Source of the DNA: Streptomyces plumbidurans
Lineage (GTDB): Bacteria > Actinomycetota > Actinomycetes > Streptomycetales > Streptomycetaceae
Reading direction: 5' to 3'
DNA length: 36,829 bases
NCBI RefSeq assembly: GCF_019857225.1
Contig: NZ_JAFJSY010000065.1
Coordinates: 1 to 36,829, forward strand
Shown: positions 15,602 through 23,720 of the stretch, piece by piece
How positions within the stretch are numbered: the stretch's first letter is position 1
Layout of the letters: each line of letters begins with the position of its first letter
Notes under the pieces: generated by a model
Told to the model about the DNA's origin: nothing
Seen by the model: only the letters and a program-made list of their open reading frames with translations
The model's database searches: none
Position numbers and translations under genes: made by a program

Positions 15602-17026
15602 ATGTCCAGGGAGCAACGCGGGCCGAACGAAAAACTCGGCGCCGTTCTCGCCCTCGCGGGAATCAGCAACGCAGGACTCGCGCGACGCGTCAACGATCTT
15701 GGCGCTCAACGCGGGTTGACACTTCGCTACGACAAGACGTCGGTGGCGCGCTGGGTGTCGAAAGGCATGGTGCCCCAGGGCGCCGCGCCGCACCTCATCG
15801 CCGCCGCGATAGGGCAGAAACTCGGCCGCCCGGTGCCGCTCCACGAGATCGGCCTGGCGGACGCGGATCCCGCACCCGAAGTCGGCCTCGCCTTCCCCAG
15901 GGACGTGGGACAGGCAGTCCGGTCGGCGACGGAGCTGTACCGCCTCGACCTCGCCGGCCGCCGCGCCGGCTCCGGCGGCATCTGGCAGTCACTGGCCGGA
16001 TCGTTCGCAGTAAGCGCGTACGCGACGCCCGCCTCACGATGGCTGATAACCCCGGCCGACAGCTCGGTGGCGCGCGAGGCGAACCACGCCGAGGGCTCGA
16101 GCTCACCGCTCAAAGTCGGCCACAGCGACGTGCAGAAGCTGCGGGAGGCCGCTGAGGACGCCAGGCGCTGGGACTCCAAGTACGGAGGCGGCGACTGGCG
16201 TTCGTCGATGGTGCCCGAGTGCTTACGGGTCGAGGCGGCACCGCTGCTGCTGGGCTCCTACTCCGACGAGGTCGGACGCGCCCTGTTCGGGGCGAGCGCC
16301 GAACTGACCCGGCTGGCCGGCTGGATGGCCTTCGACACCGGTCAGCAGGAGGCCGCGCAGCGGTACTACATCCAGGCGCTGCGCCTCGCGCGCGCGGCGG
16401 CCGACGTGCCCCTCGGGGGCTACGTGCTGGCGTCCATGTCGCTGCAGGCGACCTACCGCGGCTTCGGCGACGAGGGCGTCGACCTCGCGCAGGCCGCCCT
16501 GGAGCGCAACCGGGGCCTTGCGACCGCCCGCACCATGAGCTTCTTCCGCCTCGTCGAGGCACGCGCCCACGCGCGCGCCAGCGACGCACAGGCGGCCGGC
16601 GCCGCCCTGAAGGCGGCGGAGGGCTGGCTGGAGCGCTCCCGGGAGGGCGACAACGACCCCTCCTGGCTCGGCTTCTACTCCTACGACCGCTTCGCCGCCG
16701 ACGCGGCCGAGTGCTACCGCGACCTGAAGGCGCCGCGCCAGGTGCGGCGCTTCACCGAGCAGGCCCTGTCCAGGCCGACTGAGGAGTTCGTGCGCTCGCA
16801 CGGGCTGAGGCTGGTCGTCTCGGCCGTCGCGGAACTCGAGTCCGGCAACCTCGACGCCGCCTGCGAGCAGGGCGTGCGGGCCGTGGAGGTCGCCGGGCGC
16901 ATCTCCTCGGCGCGCACCACCGAGTACGTGAAGGACCTTCTGCACCGCCTCGAGCCGTACGGCGACGAGCCCCGGGTCGTGGAGCTGCGGGAGCGGGCCC
17001 GCCCGCTGCTGATGGCACCGGCGTGA
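15602..17026 (+). CDS. NsdA-like sporulation/differentiation regulator
   Basis: This 474-residue protein belongs to the Streptomyces family that includes NsdA, negative regulators of differentiation and antibiotic production. The N-terminal 80 residues form a cryptic helix-turn-helix-like domain (LGAVLALAGISNAGLARRVN ... TSVARWVSKGMVPQGAAPH). The C-terminal 250 residues are TPR-like helical pairs, for example AGWMAFDTGQQEAAQRYYIQ. I chose ATG 15602 because GAGGGG lies six bases upstream; the open frame goes much further 5' but without protein-like content. From memory, the S. coelicolor neighbour of this kind is annotated as sporulation-associated. The molecular target is not visible in the sequence. 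Confidence 0.8.
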   Translation: MSREQRGPNEKLGAVLALAGISNAGLARRVNDLGAQRGLTLRYDKTSVARWVSKGMVPQGAAPHLIAAAIGQKLGRPVPLHEIGLADADPAPEVGLAFPRDVGQAVRSATELYRLDLAGRRAGSGGIWQSLAGSFAVSAYATPASRWLITPADSSVAREANHAEGSSSPLKVGHSDVQKLREAAEDARRWDSKYGGGDWRSSMVPECLRVEAAPLLLGSYSDEVGRALFGASAELTRLAGWMAFDTGQQEAAQRYYIQALRLARAAADVPLGGYVLASMSLQATYRGFGDEGVDLAQAALERNRGLATARTMSFFRLVEARAHARASDAQAAGAALKAAEGWLERSREGDNDPSWLGFYSYDRFAADAAECYRDLKAPRQVRRFTEQALSRPTEEFVRSHGLRLVVSAVAELESGNLDAACEQGVRAVEVAGRISSARTTEYVKDLLHRLEPYGDEPRVVELRERARPLLMAPA

Positions 17027-17044
17027 CGGAGGAGCAGCCTCCGT
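17026..17044 (+). terminator. Hairpin at the end of the NsdA-like gene
   Basis: ACGGAGG-agcag-CCTCCGT forms a perfect 7-bp stem that begins on the last base of the stop codon, followed by TTCCCC. It is short, but well placed as a terminator before the next gene, which has its own ribosome-binding site. Confidence 0.5.
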
Positions 17045-17107
17045 TTCCCCGCGTTTGAAGTGACTGTCAGTGGCGCAGTGCACTATCGGTAGCGGGAGGT
17101 GGTGCAG

Positions 17108-18319
17108 GTGCGGCCGGAGATCGCGTACGACTGCGACGTGCTGGTGATCGGGGGCGGGATCGTCGGGCTGTCGACGGCGTATGCGATCACGCGCGCCGCG
17201 CCGGGCACACGGGTCACGGTGCTGGAGAAGGAGCCGGGCCCGGCCCGGCACCAGACGGGACGCAACAGCGGCGTGATCCACAGCGGGATCTACTACCGCC
17301 CCGGCTCCCTCAAGGCACGGTTCGCGGTGCGGGGCGCCGCCGAGATGGTGAAGTTCTGCGCCGAGTACGGCATCGCGCACGCCGTCACCGGCAAGCTCAT
17401 CGTCGCCACGGAGCGCGAGGAGCTGCCCCGGCTGCACGCCCTGGTCCAGCGCGGCCGGGAGAACGGCATACCGGTGCGCGAGCTCGGCCTTTCCCAGATC
17501 GAGGAGTACGAGCCGCAGGTGCGGGGACTTGCGGCGATACACGTCGGCACGACAGGCGTGTGCGACTTCGTGGGCGTGGCGAGACAGCTGGCCCACGCCT
17601 CGGGCGCCGACATCCGCTACGGCGCGCGCGTCGAGCGCATCGACCGCCGGCCCGACCTCGGGGTCGCCGTGCGGACGCGCGCCGGGGAGATCGTACGGGC
17701 GCGCGTGCTGGTGAACTGCGCCGGGCTGCACTGCGACGAGGTGGCCCGTCTGACGGGCGACGACCCCGAGATGCGGATCGTGCCGTTCCGCGGCGAGTAC
17801 TACGAGCTGGCGCGGCCCGACCTGGTGCGGGGGCTGGTGTACCCGGTGCCGGATCCGGCGTTCCCGTTCCTCGGGGTGCATCTCACGCGCGGGTTCGACG
17901 GCGGCGTGCACATCGGCCCCAACGCGGTGCCGGCGCTGGCCCGCGAGGGCTACGGCTGGGCAGTCGTACGGCCGCGGGAGGTCGCCGGGACGCTGGCGTG
18001 GCCCGGCTCCTGGCGGATGGCCCGGCGGCACTGGCGCTACGGCGCGGGAGAGCTGCGGCGCTCGGTGTCCAAGGCCGCCTTCACGACGGCGGTGCGCCGA
18101 CTGCTGCCGGCGGTGACGCAGGACGACCTGGTGCCCACGGCCGCCGGGGTGCGGGCGCAGGCCGTGCTGCGGGACGGTTCCCTCGTCGACGACTTCCTGA
18201 TCAAGGAGGGCCCGCGCGCCGTGCACGTCCTGAACGCCCCCTCACCCGCGGCGACCGCCTCACTGCCGATCGGACGGGAGGTGGCGAAGAGGGCACTGGG
18301 GATGCTGGGGGCCGTGTGA
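17108..18319 (+). CDS. lhgO: L-2-hydroxyglutarate oxidase (FAD-dependent)
   Basis: The 403-residue protein is a DAO-fold flavoprotein that oxidises L-2-hydroxyglutarate to 2-oxoglutarate. It has the N-terminal FAD fold CDVLVIGGGIVGLSTAYAIT, the family signature GRNSGVIHSGIYYRPGSLKA, a middle substrate domain with FRGEYYELARPDLVRGLVYP, and the C-terminal NAPSPAATASLPIGREV helix. The start GTG 17108 has GGGAGG with an eight-base gap; upstream GTG codons at 17099 and 17102 overlap that site. In enterobacteria LhgO feeds electrons to the membrane quinone pool; the same is plausible here. It stands alone between the NsdA-like gene and trmB. Confidence 0.9.
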   Translation: MRPEIAYDCDVLVIGGGIVGLSTAYAITRAAPGTRVTVLEKEPGPARHQTGRNSGVIHSGIYYRPGSLKARFAVRGAAEMVKFCAEYGIAHAVTGKLIVATEREELPRLHALVQRGRENGIPVRELGLSQIEEYEPQVRGLAAIHVGTTGVCDFVGVARQLAHASGADIRYGARVERIDRRPDLGVAVRTRAGEIVRARVLVNCAGLHCDEVARLTGDDPEMRIVPFRGEYYELARPDLVRGLVYPVPDPAFPFLGVHLTRGFDGGVHIGPNAVPALAREGYGWAVVRPREVAGTLAWPGSWRMARRHWRYGAGELRRSVSKAAFTTAVRRLLPAVTQDDLVPTAAGVRAQAVLRDGSLVDDFLIKEGPRAVHVLNAPSPAATASLPIGREVAKRALGMLGAV

Positions 18320-18443
18320 GCGGTGGCTGGGTCGGTGCGTGAAGCGCCCTTTCGGCACGGGCGCGCATGTCCGGCGGCACAGGGCACGCGCGTACCGTGC
18401 CGGCGGCACAAGGCACCGCTGCCGCCGCCGCCCGCCGCGCCCG

Positions 18444-18449
18444 TAAAAT
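18444..18449 (+). promoter_or_regulatory. Candidate -10 element for leaderless trmB mRNA
   Basis: TAAAAT lies ten bases before the GTG start of trmB, and no Shine-Dalgarno-like sequence is present. This spacing puts transcription start at or next to the start codon, as in many leaderless Streptomyces genes. The -35 box is weak. Confidence 0.4.
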
Positions 18450-18459
18450 CGACCCCACT

Positions 18460-19332
18460 GTGTCTGACTCGCTCAATGCCTCCGAAGTCCCCCAGCCCGC
18501 CGACCACGCCCACGGTCAGCCGGGCCGTCACCCCTCGCACGTGCCCGGTGTGTCCGTCAGGCACACCCGGGCGAAGGGGGAGCCGCGGTTTCCCGACGGG
18601 CCGAAGGCCGATCCGGCGGGGGCGCACTTCGAGCGGCGGATCCGCAGCTTCCAGCCGCGCCGCAGCCGGGTGACCGCGGGCCAGGCGGACGCGCTGCAGC
18701 GGCTGTGGTCCCGTTGGGGGCTGGACATCGACGGTCACGAGACGCTCGACCTCGCGGACCTGTTCGGCAACACCAACCCGGTCGTGCTCGAGATCGGCTT
18801 CGGCATGGGCGAGGCGACCGTGCAGATGGCCGCCGCCGACCCGGGGACGAACATCCTGGCCGTGGACGTGCACACCCCGGGGCAGGGAAACCTGCTCAAC
18901 CTCGCCGAGCAGGAGGGGCTGACCAACGTCCGCGTGGCCAACGGCGACGCCATCATCCTGCTGCACGAGATGCTCCGGCCCGACGCGCTGGACGGACTGC
19001 GCGTGTTCTTCCCCGACCCCTGGCCCAAGAAGCGGCACCACAAGCGGCGGCTGATCCAGCCCGAGTTCCTCGACCTGGCCGCCACCCGCATCAGGCCCGG
19101 CGGCATCGTGCACTGCGCGACCGACTGGGAACCGTACGCCGAACAGATGCTCGACGTGCTGAACGCGCACCCGGAGTTCGAGAACACCCAGCCGGGCGGC
19201 GGTTTCGCGCCACGTCCCGACTTCCGGCCACTGACCCGTTTCGAGGCCCAGGGTCTGGAGAAGGGTCATGTCGTGAACGACCTGCTCTTCCGTCGCGTAC
19301 AGCACCACAACCAGCCCCTCACCGGCGCCTGA
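18460..19332 (+). CDS. trmB: tRNA (guanine-N7)-methyltransferase
   Basis: This 290-residue SAM-dependent enzyme makes 7-methylguanosine at position 46 of tRNAs. The SAM site VVLEIGFGMGEATVQMAAAD and the family signature FFPDPWPKKRHHKRRLIQ are intact, as is the C-terminal TRFEAQG region that contacts tRNA. It has an N-terminal extension of about 70 residues compared with the E. coli enzyme, which is normal in actinobacteria. I chose GTG 18460 because a -10-like TAAAAT sits just upstream; the frame is open to 18367 but is low-complexity there. The PrsW-type gene follows after 69 bp. Confidence 0.93.
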   Translation: MSDSLNASEVPQPADHAHGQPGRHPSHVPGVSVRHTRAKGEPRFPDGPKADPAGAHFERRIRSFQPRRSRVTAGQADALQRLWSRWGLDIDGHETLDLADLFGNTNPVVLEIGFGMGEATVQMAAADPGTNILAVDVHTPGQGNLLNLAEQEGLTNVRVANGDAIILLHEMLRPDALDGLRVFFPDPWPKKRHHKRRLIQPEFLDLAATRIRPGGIVHCATDWEPYAEQMLDVLNAHPEFENTQPGGGFAPRPDFRPLTRFEAQGLEKGHVVNDLLFRRVQHHNQPLTGA

Positions 19333-19401
19333 AGCCCCTCGGCCCGCGGGCGACCCCCGCTTCCGTCGCGGGCGGCGCCCTCCCTCGTTAGGGTCAATGC
19401 C

Positions 19402-20721
19402 GTGGCCACGCATCCCCCGTACCCGACGTATCCGCCGCAGCCCGGTGGGCCGGTCGGCGGCGCGCTCAGGCATGCGCACTGGTGGCAGCGCAAGTGGGTG
19501 CTCTACGGCGCGCTCAGCACGCTGCTCGCGCTCTCCGGCCTCGTCATCCTGGCCCTGGTGCGCGAGCAGACCGGCACCGAGGGGTTCCTGGTCGGGCTCG
19601 GGCTCGCGGTCCTGCCCGTGCCCCTGCTCATCACCGCCTTCCGCTGGCTGGACCGGGTGGCCCCGGGCCCCTGGCGGAACCTGCTGTTCGCCTTCGCCTG
19701 GGGGGCCTGCGCGGCCGCGCTGATAGCGATCGTCGCCAACAGCTTCGCCACCAAGTGGATAGCGACGGCGACCGCGGACCCCTCCAGCGCCGACACCCTC
19801 GGCGCGACCGTCATAGCGCCCATCGTGGAGGAGTCCGCGAAAGCGGCCGCCGTCCTGCTCGTCTTCCTGTTCCGCAGACGGGACTTCACCGGGATCGTCG
19901 ACGGGGTCGTCATAGCCGGCGTCACCGCCACCGGCTTCGCGTTCACCGAGAACATCCTCTATCTGGGCACCGCCTTCGGCACCGACCAGCTCACCGGCGA
20001 GCGCGGCATCGCCTCCGTCACGGCAGCGACCTTCTTCGTACGCATCGTCATGTCCCCGTTCGCGCACCCGCTCTTCACCGTGCTGACCGGCATCGGCTTC
20101 GGCGTGGCCGCGCTCTCGGCCGAGCGCCAGCATCTGCGGCGCGCTCTCGTCCCGCTCTCCGGACTGCTGCTCGCGATGGGCATGCACGCGATGTGGAACG
20201 CCTCGTCCACGTTCGGCGAGTACGGCTTCTTCGCCGTCTACGCCGCCTTCATGGTCCCCGTGTTCGGCCTGCTGACCTGGCTGGTGATCTGGACACGCCA
20301 GCGCGAACTGCGCACCGTGCGCGAGGAACTGCCCGCCTACGCCGTCGCCGGCTGGCTCACCCCCGCCGAGCCCTACGCCCTCGGCTCGATGCGGGCACGC
20401 CGGATGGCCCGCGACTACGCCGCCCACTACGGGGGCAAGTCCGCGGCCCGCGAGGTCGCGCAGTACGAGGCGTACGCGACCTCCCTGGCGTTCCTGCGGC
20501 ACCGGGGCCGCCGCGGCCGGGCCGGCGCCGACTTCGTCGTACGGGAGAGGGAGTTGCTCAGCGAGCTGTGGCACCGGCGCGAGGTGGCCCGACCGGCGCT
20601 GGACTACGCGGCGCGGTCGACGGCGCCCCCGGTGCCGGTGCTCGCGCCGCCGTGGCCGGTGTACGGGGCGTACGGATACCCGGCCATGCCGGATCCCGCG
20701 TACAACCCGTACCAGACGTAG
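19402..20721 (+). CDS. PrsW-type intramembrane metalloprotease-like protein
   Basis: The 439-residue protein has a short Pro-rich N terminus, about eight to nine membrane segments (residues 35-310) and a basic cytoplasmic tail ending in Pro/Tyr-rich sequence. The PrsW family motifs are present: APIVEESAK in a membrane helix, FTENILY, and GMHAMWN. In Bacillus PrsW cuts the anti-sigma factor RsiW; family members belong to the CPBP/Abi group. A regulatory cleavage role is possible here, and the membrane-anchored sigma factor 10 kb away is one conceivable substrate, though nothing shows it. Start GTG 19402 lacks a ribosome-binding site but has TTAGGGT just upstream, so it may also be leaderless. 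Confidence 0.85.
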   Translation: MATHPPYPTYPPQPGGPVGGALRHAHWWQRKWVLYGALSTLLALSGLVILALVREQTGTEGFLVGLGLAVLPVPLLITAFRWLDRVAPGPWRNLLFAFAWGACAAALIAIVANSFATKWIATATADPSSADTLGATVIAPIVEESAKAAAVLLVFLFRRRDFTGIVDGVVIAGVTATGFAFTENILYLGTAFGTDQLTGERGIASVTAATFFVRIVMSPFAHPLFTVLTGIGFGVAALSAERQHLRRALVPLSGLLLAMGMHAMWNASSTFGEYGFFAVYAAFMVPVFGLLTWLVIWTRQRELRTVREELPAYAVAGWLTPAEPYALGSMRARRMARDYAAHYGGKSAAREVAQYEAYATSLAFLRHRGRRGRAGADFVVRERELLSELWHRREVARPALDYAARSTAPPVPVLAPPWPVYGAYGYPAMPDPAYNPYQT

Positions 20722-20774
20722 GGCGCCGCGGGATCAGCGAGATGCAGGGTCATCGGCCCTGATTTCAGGGGCCC

Positions 20775-20821
20775 CGGTGTCAGGGGGCTGTGGCGTCGGG
20801 GGGCTGTGGTGTCAGGGGTTG
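20775..20821. repeat. Three 15-16 bp tandem repeats at a convergent gene end
   Basis: Units of the form TGG(T/C)GTC(A/G)GGGGGCTG start at 20775, 20791 and 20807. They sit between the PrsW-type gene and the end of the M23 gene, whose last codons and stop (20812 onward) lie in the third unit. Confidence 0.7.
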
Positions 20822-21837
20822 AGGCCCTTGCCGCGCAGCCAGGTCATCGGGTCGATGGCCTCGGCCTGGCCGCCCGGGTGGACCTCCAGGTGCAGGTGCG
20901 GTCCGGTCACGTTGCCGGTGGCGCCGACCCGCCCGATCACATCGCCCGTGCCGACCTTCTGGCCCACGCTCACGCTGATCGACGACTGGTGGCAGTACCA
21001 GAGCTCCGTGCCGTCGTCGAGGGTGATGATCGTGCGGTAGCCGTATGCTCCGGCCCAGCCCGCCTCCTTGACGGTGCCGCCGTGGACGGCCTTGATGAGC
21101 GTGCCGGTGGGGGCGGCGAAGTCGAGGCCCGTGTGGTAGCCGGAGGACCACATGGAGCCGGGCTGCCCGAAGGTGCCGGTGATCGTGTACGAGGCGACCG
21201 GCAGCTTGTACTGCTTGGCCAGTTCGGCCAGGCGCGCGGCCTCGGCCTTCTTCTTGGCCGCCGCCTCTGCCTTGTCCTTGGCGGCCTGGGCCTTGGCCGC
21301 GGCGTCCTTCTCGGCCTTCGCGGCGGCCTCGTCGACCTGCTTGGCGAGGGCCGCCTCGGTGACGGACTGGGCCTTGCTGTCGATCTGGACCTGCTGGCTC
21401 TCGGCCTGCGCCATGATGCGGTCGCGCAGCGCCTCGCCCGCGTCCCTGGCGCCCTGCCGGGTGTCCTGGGTGGTCACGCCGACGCTGCTGAGCGCGGTGG
21501 CGGAACCCTTGGGGGCCTGGGACGAGCCGCCGAAGACGTGGCTCACGGAGCCGATGTCGGGCATGGAGATCGACACCGGCGGCTTGCCGGTGTTGGCGCT
21601 GGCCATTCCGCCCGCGCCGACGGCGGCTATGACGCCGACGCCGAGGACAGTGGAGCTGCGGGCGAGTCCACCGCCGCGCTGCTTGGCGACACGATGCCGG
21701 CCGCGTACCGGGGCGACGGAGTCCTCGGTGGGGTTCCACTCTTCGAAGGGACCCTCGTCGGGGCGGGGTCCTGCGAAGCCGAAGGGCTCGGTGCTCGGCA
21801 CGAACGGGGCTGCCGGGGCAGGCGGGTTGGACGCCAC
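20812..21837 (-). CDS. M23 (LytM-type) peptidoglycan hydrolase under c-di-AMP riboswitch
   Basis: This 341-residue exported protein has a basic N-terminal region, one membrane or signal-anchor segment (about 58-78, STVLGVGVIAAVGAGGMASA), an Ala/Lys/Glu-rich coiled coil (about 145-200), and a C-terminal M23 domain (about 220-341). The zinc ligands are intact: HTGLDFAAPTGT supplies H and D, and GPHLHLEVHPGG supplies HxH. Such enzymes cut peptide cross-links in the wall; the coiled coil is typical of regulated LytM factors. GTG 21837 has AAGGAG nine bases upstream. The ydaO-type leader directly upstream ties its expression to cyclic di-AMP, consistent with turgor and wall control in Streptomyces. 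Confidence 0.92.
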   Translation of the reverse strand: MASNPPAPAAPFVPSTEPFGFAGPRPDEGPFEEWNPTEDSVAPVRGRHRVAKQRGGGLARSSTVLGVGVIAAVGAGGMASANTGKPPVSISMPDIGSVSHVFGGSSQAPKGSATALSSVGVTTQDTRQGARDAGEALRDRIMAQAESQQVQIDSKAQSVTEAALAKQVDEAAAKAEKDAAAKAQAAKDKAEAAAKKKAEAARLAELAKQYKLPVASYTITGTFGQPGSMWSSGYHTGLDFAAPTGTLIKAVHGGTVKEAGWAGAYGYRTIITLDDGTELWYCHQSSISVSVGQKVGTGDVIGRVGATGNVTGPHLHLEVHPGGQAEAIDPMTWLRGKGLNP

Positions 21838-21863
21838 GTGGGCGCGCTCCTTTCCTTCCTTCT

Positions 21864-21996
21864 CGCCTACCGGGTTAGCTGACGGGTTCGGAGCAGGAAG
21901 GTCTCCTACGCGCGTATACGAGCCGTGTCTCCACGGCGGTATTCACGCGATTCACCCCTGGGTGGTGGTTCCCCGGTTCCCTTGCGGGATTCGGCG
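21864..21996 (-). promoter_or_regulatory. ydaO/yuaA-type c-di-AMP riboswitch
   Basis: Read on the minus strand, the leader starts CGCCGAATCCCGC, continues through GGGAACCGGGGAACCA and CCCAGGGGTGAATCGCG, and ends CCGTCAGCTAACCCGGTAGGCG about 26 bases before the M23 start codon. These blocks, in this order, are the conserved core of the ydaO class. CGCCGA (21991-21996) and TAGGCG (21864-21869) can close the basal stem. In Streptomyces this class controls cell-wall hydrolase genes such as rpfA and turns expression off when c-di-AMP binds. Confidence 0.88.
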
Positions 21997-22280
21997 CGTG
22001 CGCACGGAGCCGCCTCTTGTGACGGCTGGGACGACCGCGCTGCGTTATCGAACGTTAATAGACACGGGGTGCCGATTCCAAGCTGTTCTGCTTGATCATT
22101 AACGCTTTTTGGCCTGGACGTACGGGCCAAGAGAGGCGAAAAACGGGCGAGTTGGCCTCACCTCGCCATCCACACCCGTTCTGACGGTGTGTCAGTTGTT
22201 ATGCGGAAAGCGCTCGGCCGGTCACCGCATGTGACAACGATGGCAAGACATCGGTGACGCAACGCGGAAGGCGGAAAACA
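21997..22280. other. Spacer upstream of the riboswitch, no gene seen
   Basis: This stretch separates the riboswitch from the tRNA terminator and should contain the M23 promoter. It is unusually A/T-rich for the window around 22040-22110 (TTATCGAACGTTAATAGAC and GATCATTAACGC). I could not fix a promoter. Confidence 0.4.
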
Positions 22281-22318
22281 CTCAGGGCCGGAACCCGTTT
22301 CCGGATTCCGGCCCTGAG
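22281..22318 (-). terminator. Strong terminator of the initiator tRNA
   Basis: CTCAGGGCCGGAA (22281-22293) pairs perfectly with TTCCGGCCCTGAG (22306-22318), a 13-bp stem with a 12-nt loop. On the minus strand it is followed by TGTTTTCC. It starts a few bases after the 3' end of the tRNA. Confidence 0.93.
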
Positions 22319-22325
22319 CCTTCAG

Positions 22326-22399
22326 TAGCGGGGACAGGATTTGAACCTGCGACCTCTGGGTTATGAGCCCAGCGAGCTACCGAGCTGCTCCACCCCGCG
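22326..22399 (-). tRNA. Initiator tRNA-fMet (CAT)
   Basis: The 74-nt sequence folds as a cloverleaf with anticodon CAT in loop CTCATAA. Initiator features are clear: the anticodon stem has three consecutive G-C pairs (GGG/CCC), and the acceptor end has an unpaired 1-72 position (C1 opposite U72), the bacterial hallmark that blocks use in elongation. The CCA end is not encoded. Confidence 0.95.
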
Positions 22400-22412
22400 T
22401 CGTTGTGTCTCA

Positions 22413-22418
22413 AGCATA
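22413..22418 (-). promoter_or_regulatory. -10 element of the initiator tRNA promoter
   Basis: TATGCT on the minus strand lies 13 bases before the mature 5' end of the tRNA. The same hexamer stands before the tRNA-Lys gene, which supports it. The -35 is weak. Confidence 0.5.
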
Positions 22419-22448
22419 CGCCATCCGCGGGACACCTCGTGCCACGGT

Positions 22449-23582
22449 CTACGACGCCGTCAGGTGGCGGTTGGGCGCCTTGGCCTGCTCCTCGTGCTCC
22501 GGCAGCACGATCACGTCGACGCCCTGCGCGGCCAGCAGACCGCTGCCGTCCGCGTCCGCCACGAAGGTGTCCGGCTCCCGCCAGGCGGTGACGACCCGCC
22601 CGACGCCCGCGTCGAGGATCAGCCGCGCACACGGCTTCGGCCGCGACGCACGGCGGACACAGGGCTCCAGACTGCTGTAGACGGTGGCCGACCGCAGCTG
22701 CGGATCGGCCGGGTCGAGCTTGGCCAGGGCCGCCTCCTCGGCGTGTACGACGTTGTCGTCCCCCTCGCGCGAGTGGCCGCGGGCCAGCTCCGTACCGTCG
22801 GCGGCGACGATCACCGCGCCCACGCTGAAGGCCGTCCGCGAGGGCGGGCACAGGGCCGCCAGCTCGCAGGCCAGGGCCAGCCAGTGGTGGTCGGCCGCGG
22901 TGGCCAGCGGGCCGGTGCCGGGGGCGGTGGGCTCGTAGCGCATGAGGACGACGTCCTCGATCCGCCGGGTCTCCACCAGGCGCAGCCGGCCGTCCTGGTA
23001 TGCGCCGGGGCCGAAGAGGCGGGGCGCGTCCGGGTCGCCGACGAAGAGCGGGGCGAGGACGAGCTGGAGTTCGTCGGCGAGGCCCTGCTGCAGCAGCTGG
23101 GTGTGGACGGTGCCGCCGCCCTCCACCATCAGGCGCCGTACGCCGCGCACGTCGTGCAGATGCTCCAGGAGCCCTCGCCAGTCGAGGTCGGTCCCGAGCG
23201 GGACGATGTCGGCGGCGAGGCCGAGGGCGCGGGCCCGCTCGGCGCCCTTGTCGGTGGTGGCGAGGAGCTTGTCGCCTCCCGTGTGCCAGAAGTTGGCGTC
23301 CGGATCCAGGTCGCCGGAGCCGCTGACGGTGACCTTGAGCGGGTACTCCGGCCTGCCCTGCGCAATCCGGGCGGCCCGGCGCTCGGGCGAGTTGACCAGC
23401 AGCCGCGGGTTGTCGGCGCGGATGGTGCCGGCGCCGATCAGGATGGCGTCCACGGACGCGCGCACCTCGTCCACCCGGTCGAAGTCGGCGGGGCTGGAGA
23501 GGAGGAGACGTTCGGGGCCGGTGTCGTCGAGGCAGCCGTCCAGGGAGACGGCGGCGGACAGCAGGACGTAGGGGTACGGCAT
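22449..23582 (-). CDS. RibD-like deaminase/reductase with swapped domain order
   Basis: The 377-residue protein joins the two RibD activities in reverse order. Residues about 1-225 form a RibD C-terminal (DHFR-like) reductase domain, with LSAAVSLDGCLDD, ILIGAGTIRADNPRLL and RRLMVEGGGTVHTQLLQQGL. Residues about 240-375 form a cytidine-deaminase-type domain with HAEEAAL and PCVRRASRPKPC, the zinc ligands of riboflavin-type deaminases (one residue more between the Cys than in classical RibD). Classical RibD has deaminase first. It would act on the product of GTP cyclohydrolase II, encoded 0.8 kb away. It is divergent from a MarR gene with a shared operator. A role in a flavin-like side pathway rather than basal riboflavin synthesis is possible. 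Confidence 0.87.
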   Translation of the reverse strand: MPYPYVLLSAAVSLDGCLDDTGPERLLLSSPADFDRVDEVRASVDAILIGAGTIRADNPRLLVNSPERRAARIAQGRPEYPLKVTVSGSGDLDPDANFWHTGGDKLLATTDKGAERARALGLAADIVPLGTDLDWRGLLEHLHDVRGVRRLMVEGGGTVHTQLLQQGLADELQLVLAPLFVGDPDAPRLFGPGAYQDGRLRLVETRRIEDVVLMRYEPTAPGTGPLATAADHHWLALACELAALCPPSRTAFSVGAVIVAADGTELARGHSREGDDNVVHAEEAALAKLDPADPQLRSATVYSSLEPCVRRASRPKPCARLILDAGVGRVVTAWREPDTFVADADGSGLLAAQGVDVIVLPEHEEQAKAPNRHLTAS

Positions 23583-23686
23583 CGGACGCGCTCACTCTCG
23601 GCGAGGGGTGGGGCGGGTTGGCGCAGGCGGGCGGGTTTGCGTACGCGGGCGGGCGGGGCATGCGGGCGGGGGCGTGCGGGCAGGCT

Positions 23687-23704
23687 TGGTTCAAGTTTGA
23701 AACA
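23687..23704. promoter_or_regulatory. MarR operator, site 1
   Basis: TGGTTCA-AGTT-TGAAACA is an inverted repeat 17 bp before the MarR start, in the spacer shared with the RibD-like gene. It matches sites 2 and 3 (24294 and 24337) under the consensus TGNTTCA-N4-TGAANCA, so it probably serves for autoregulation and for the divergent gene. Confidence 0.7.
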
Positions 23705-23720
23705 AACCTACACTGGCCGT

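Noticed and set aside
20755..20772. Terminator between the PrsW-type and M23 genes
   Set aside because: The CCCTG/CAGGG stem is only five base pairs, too weak to list with confidence.
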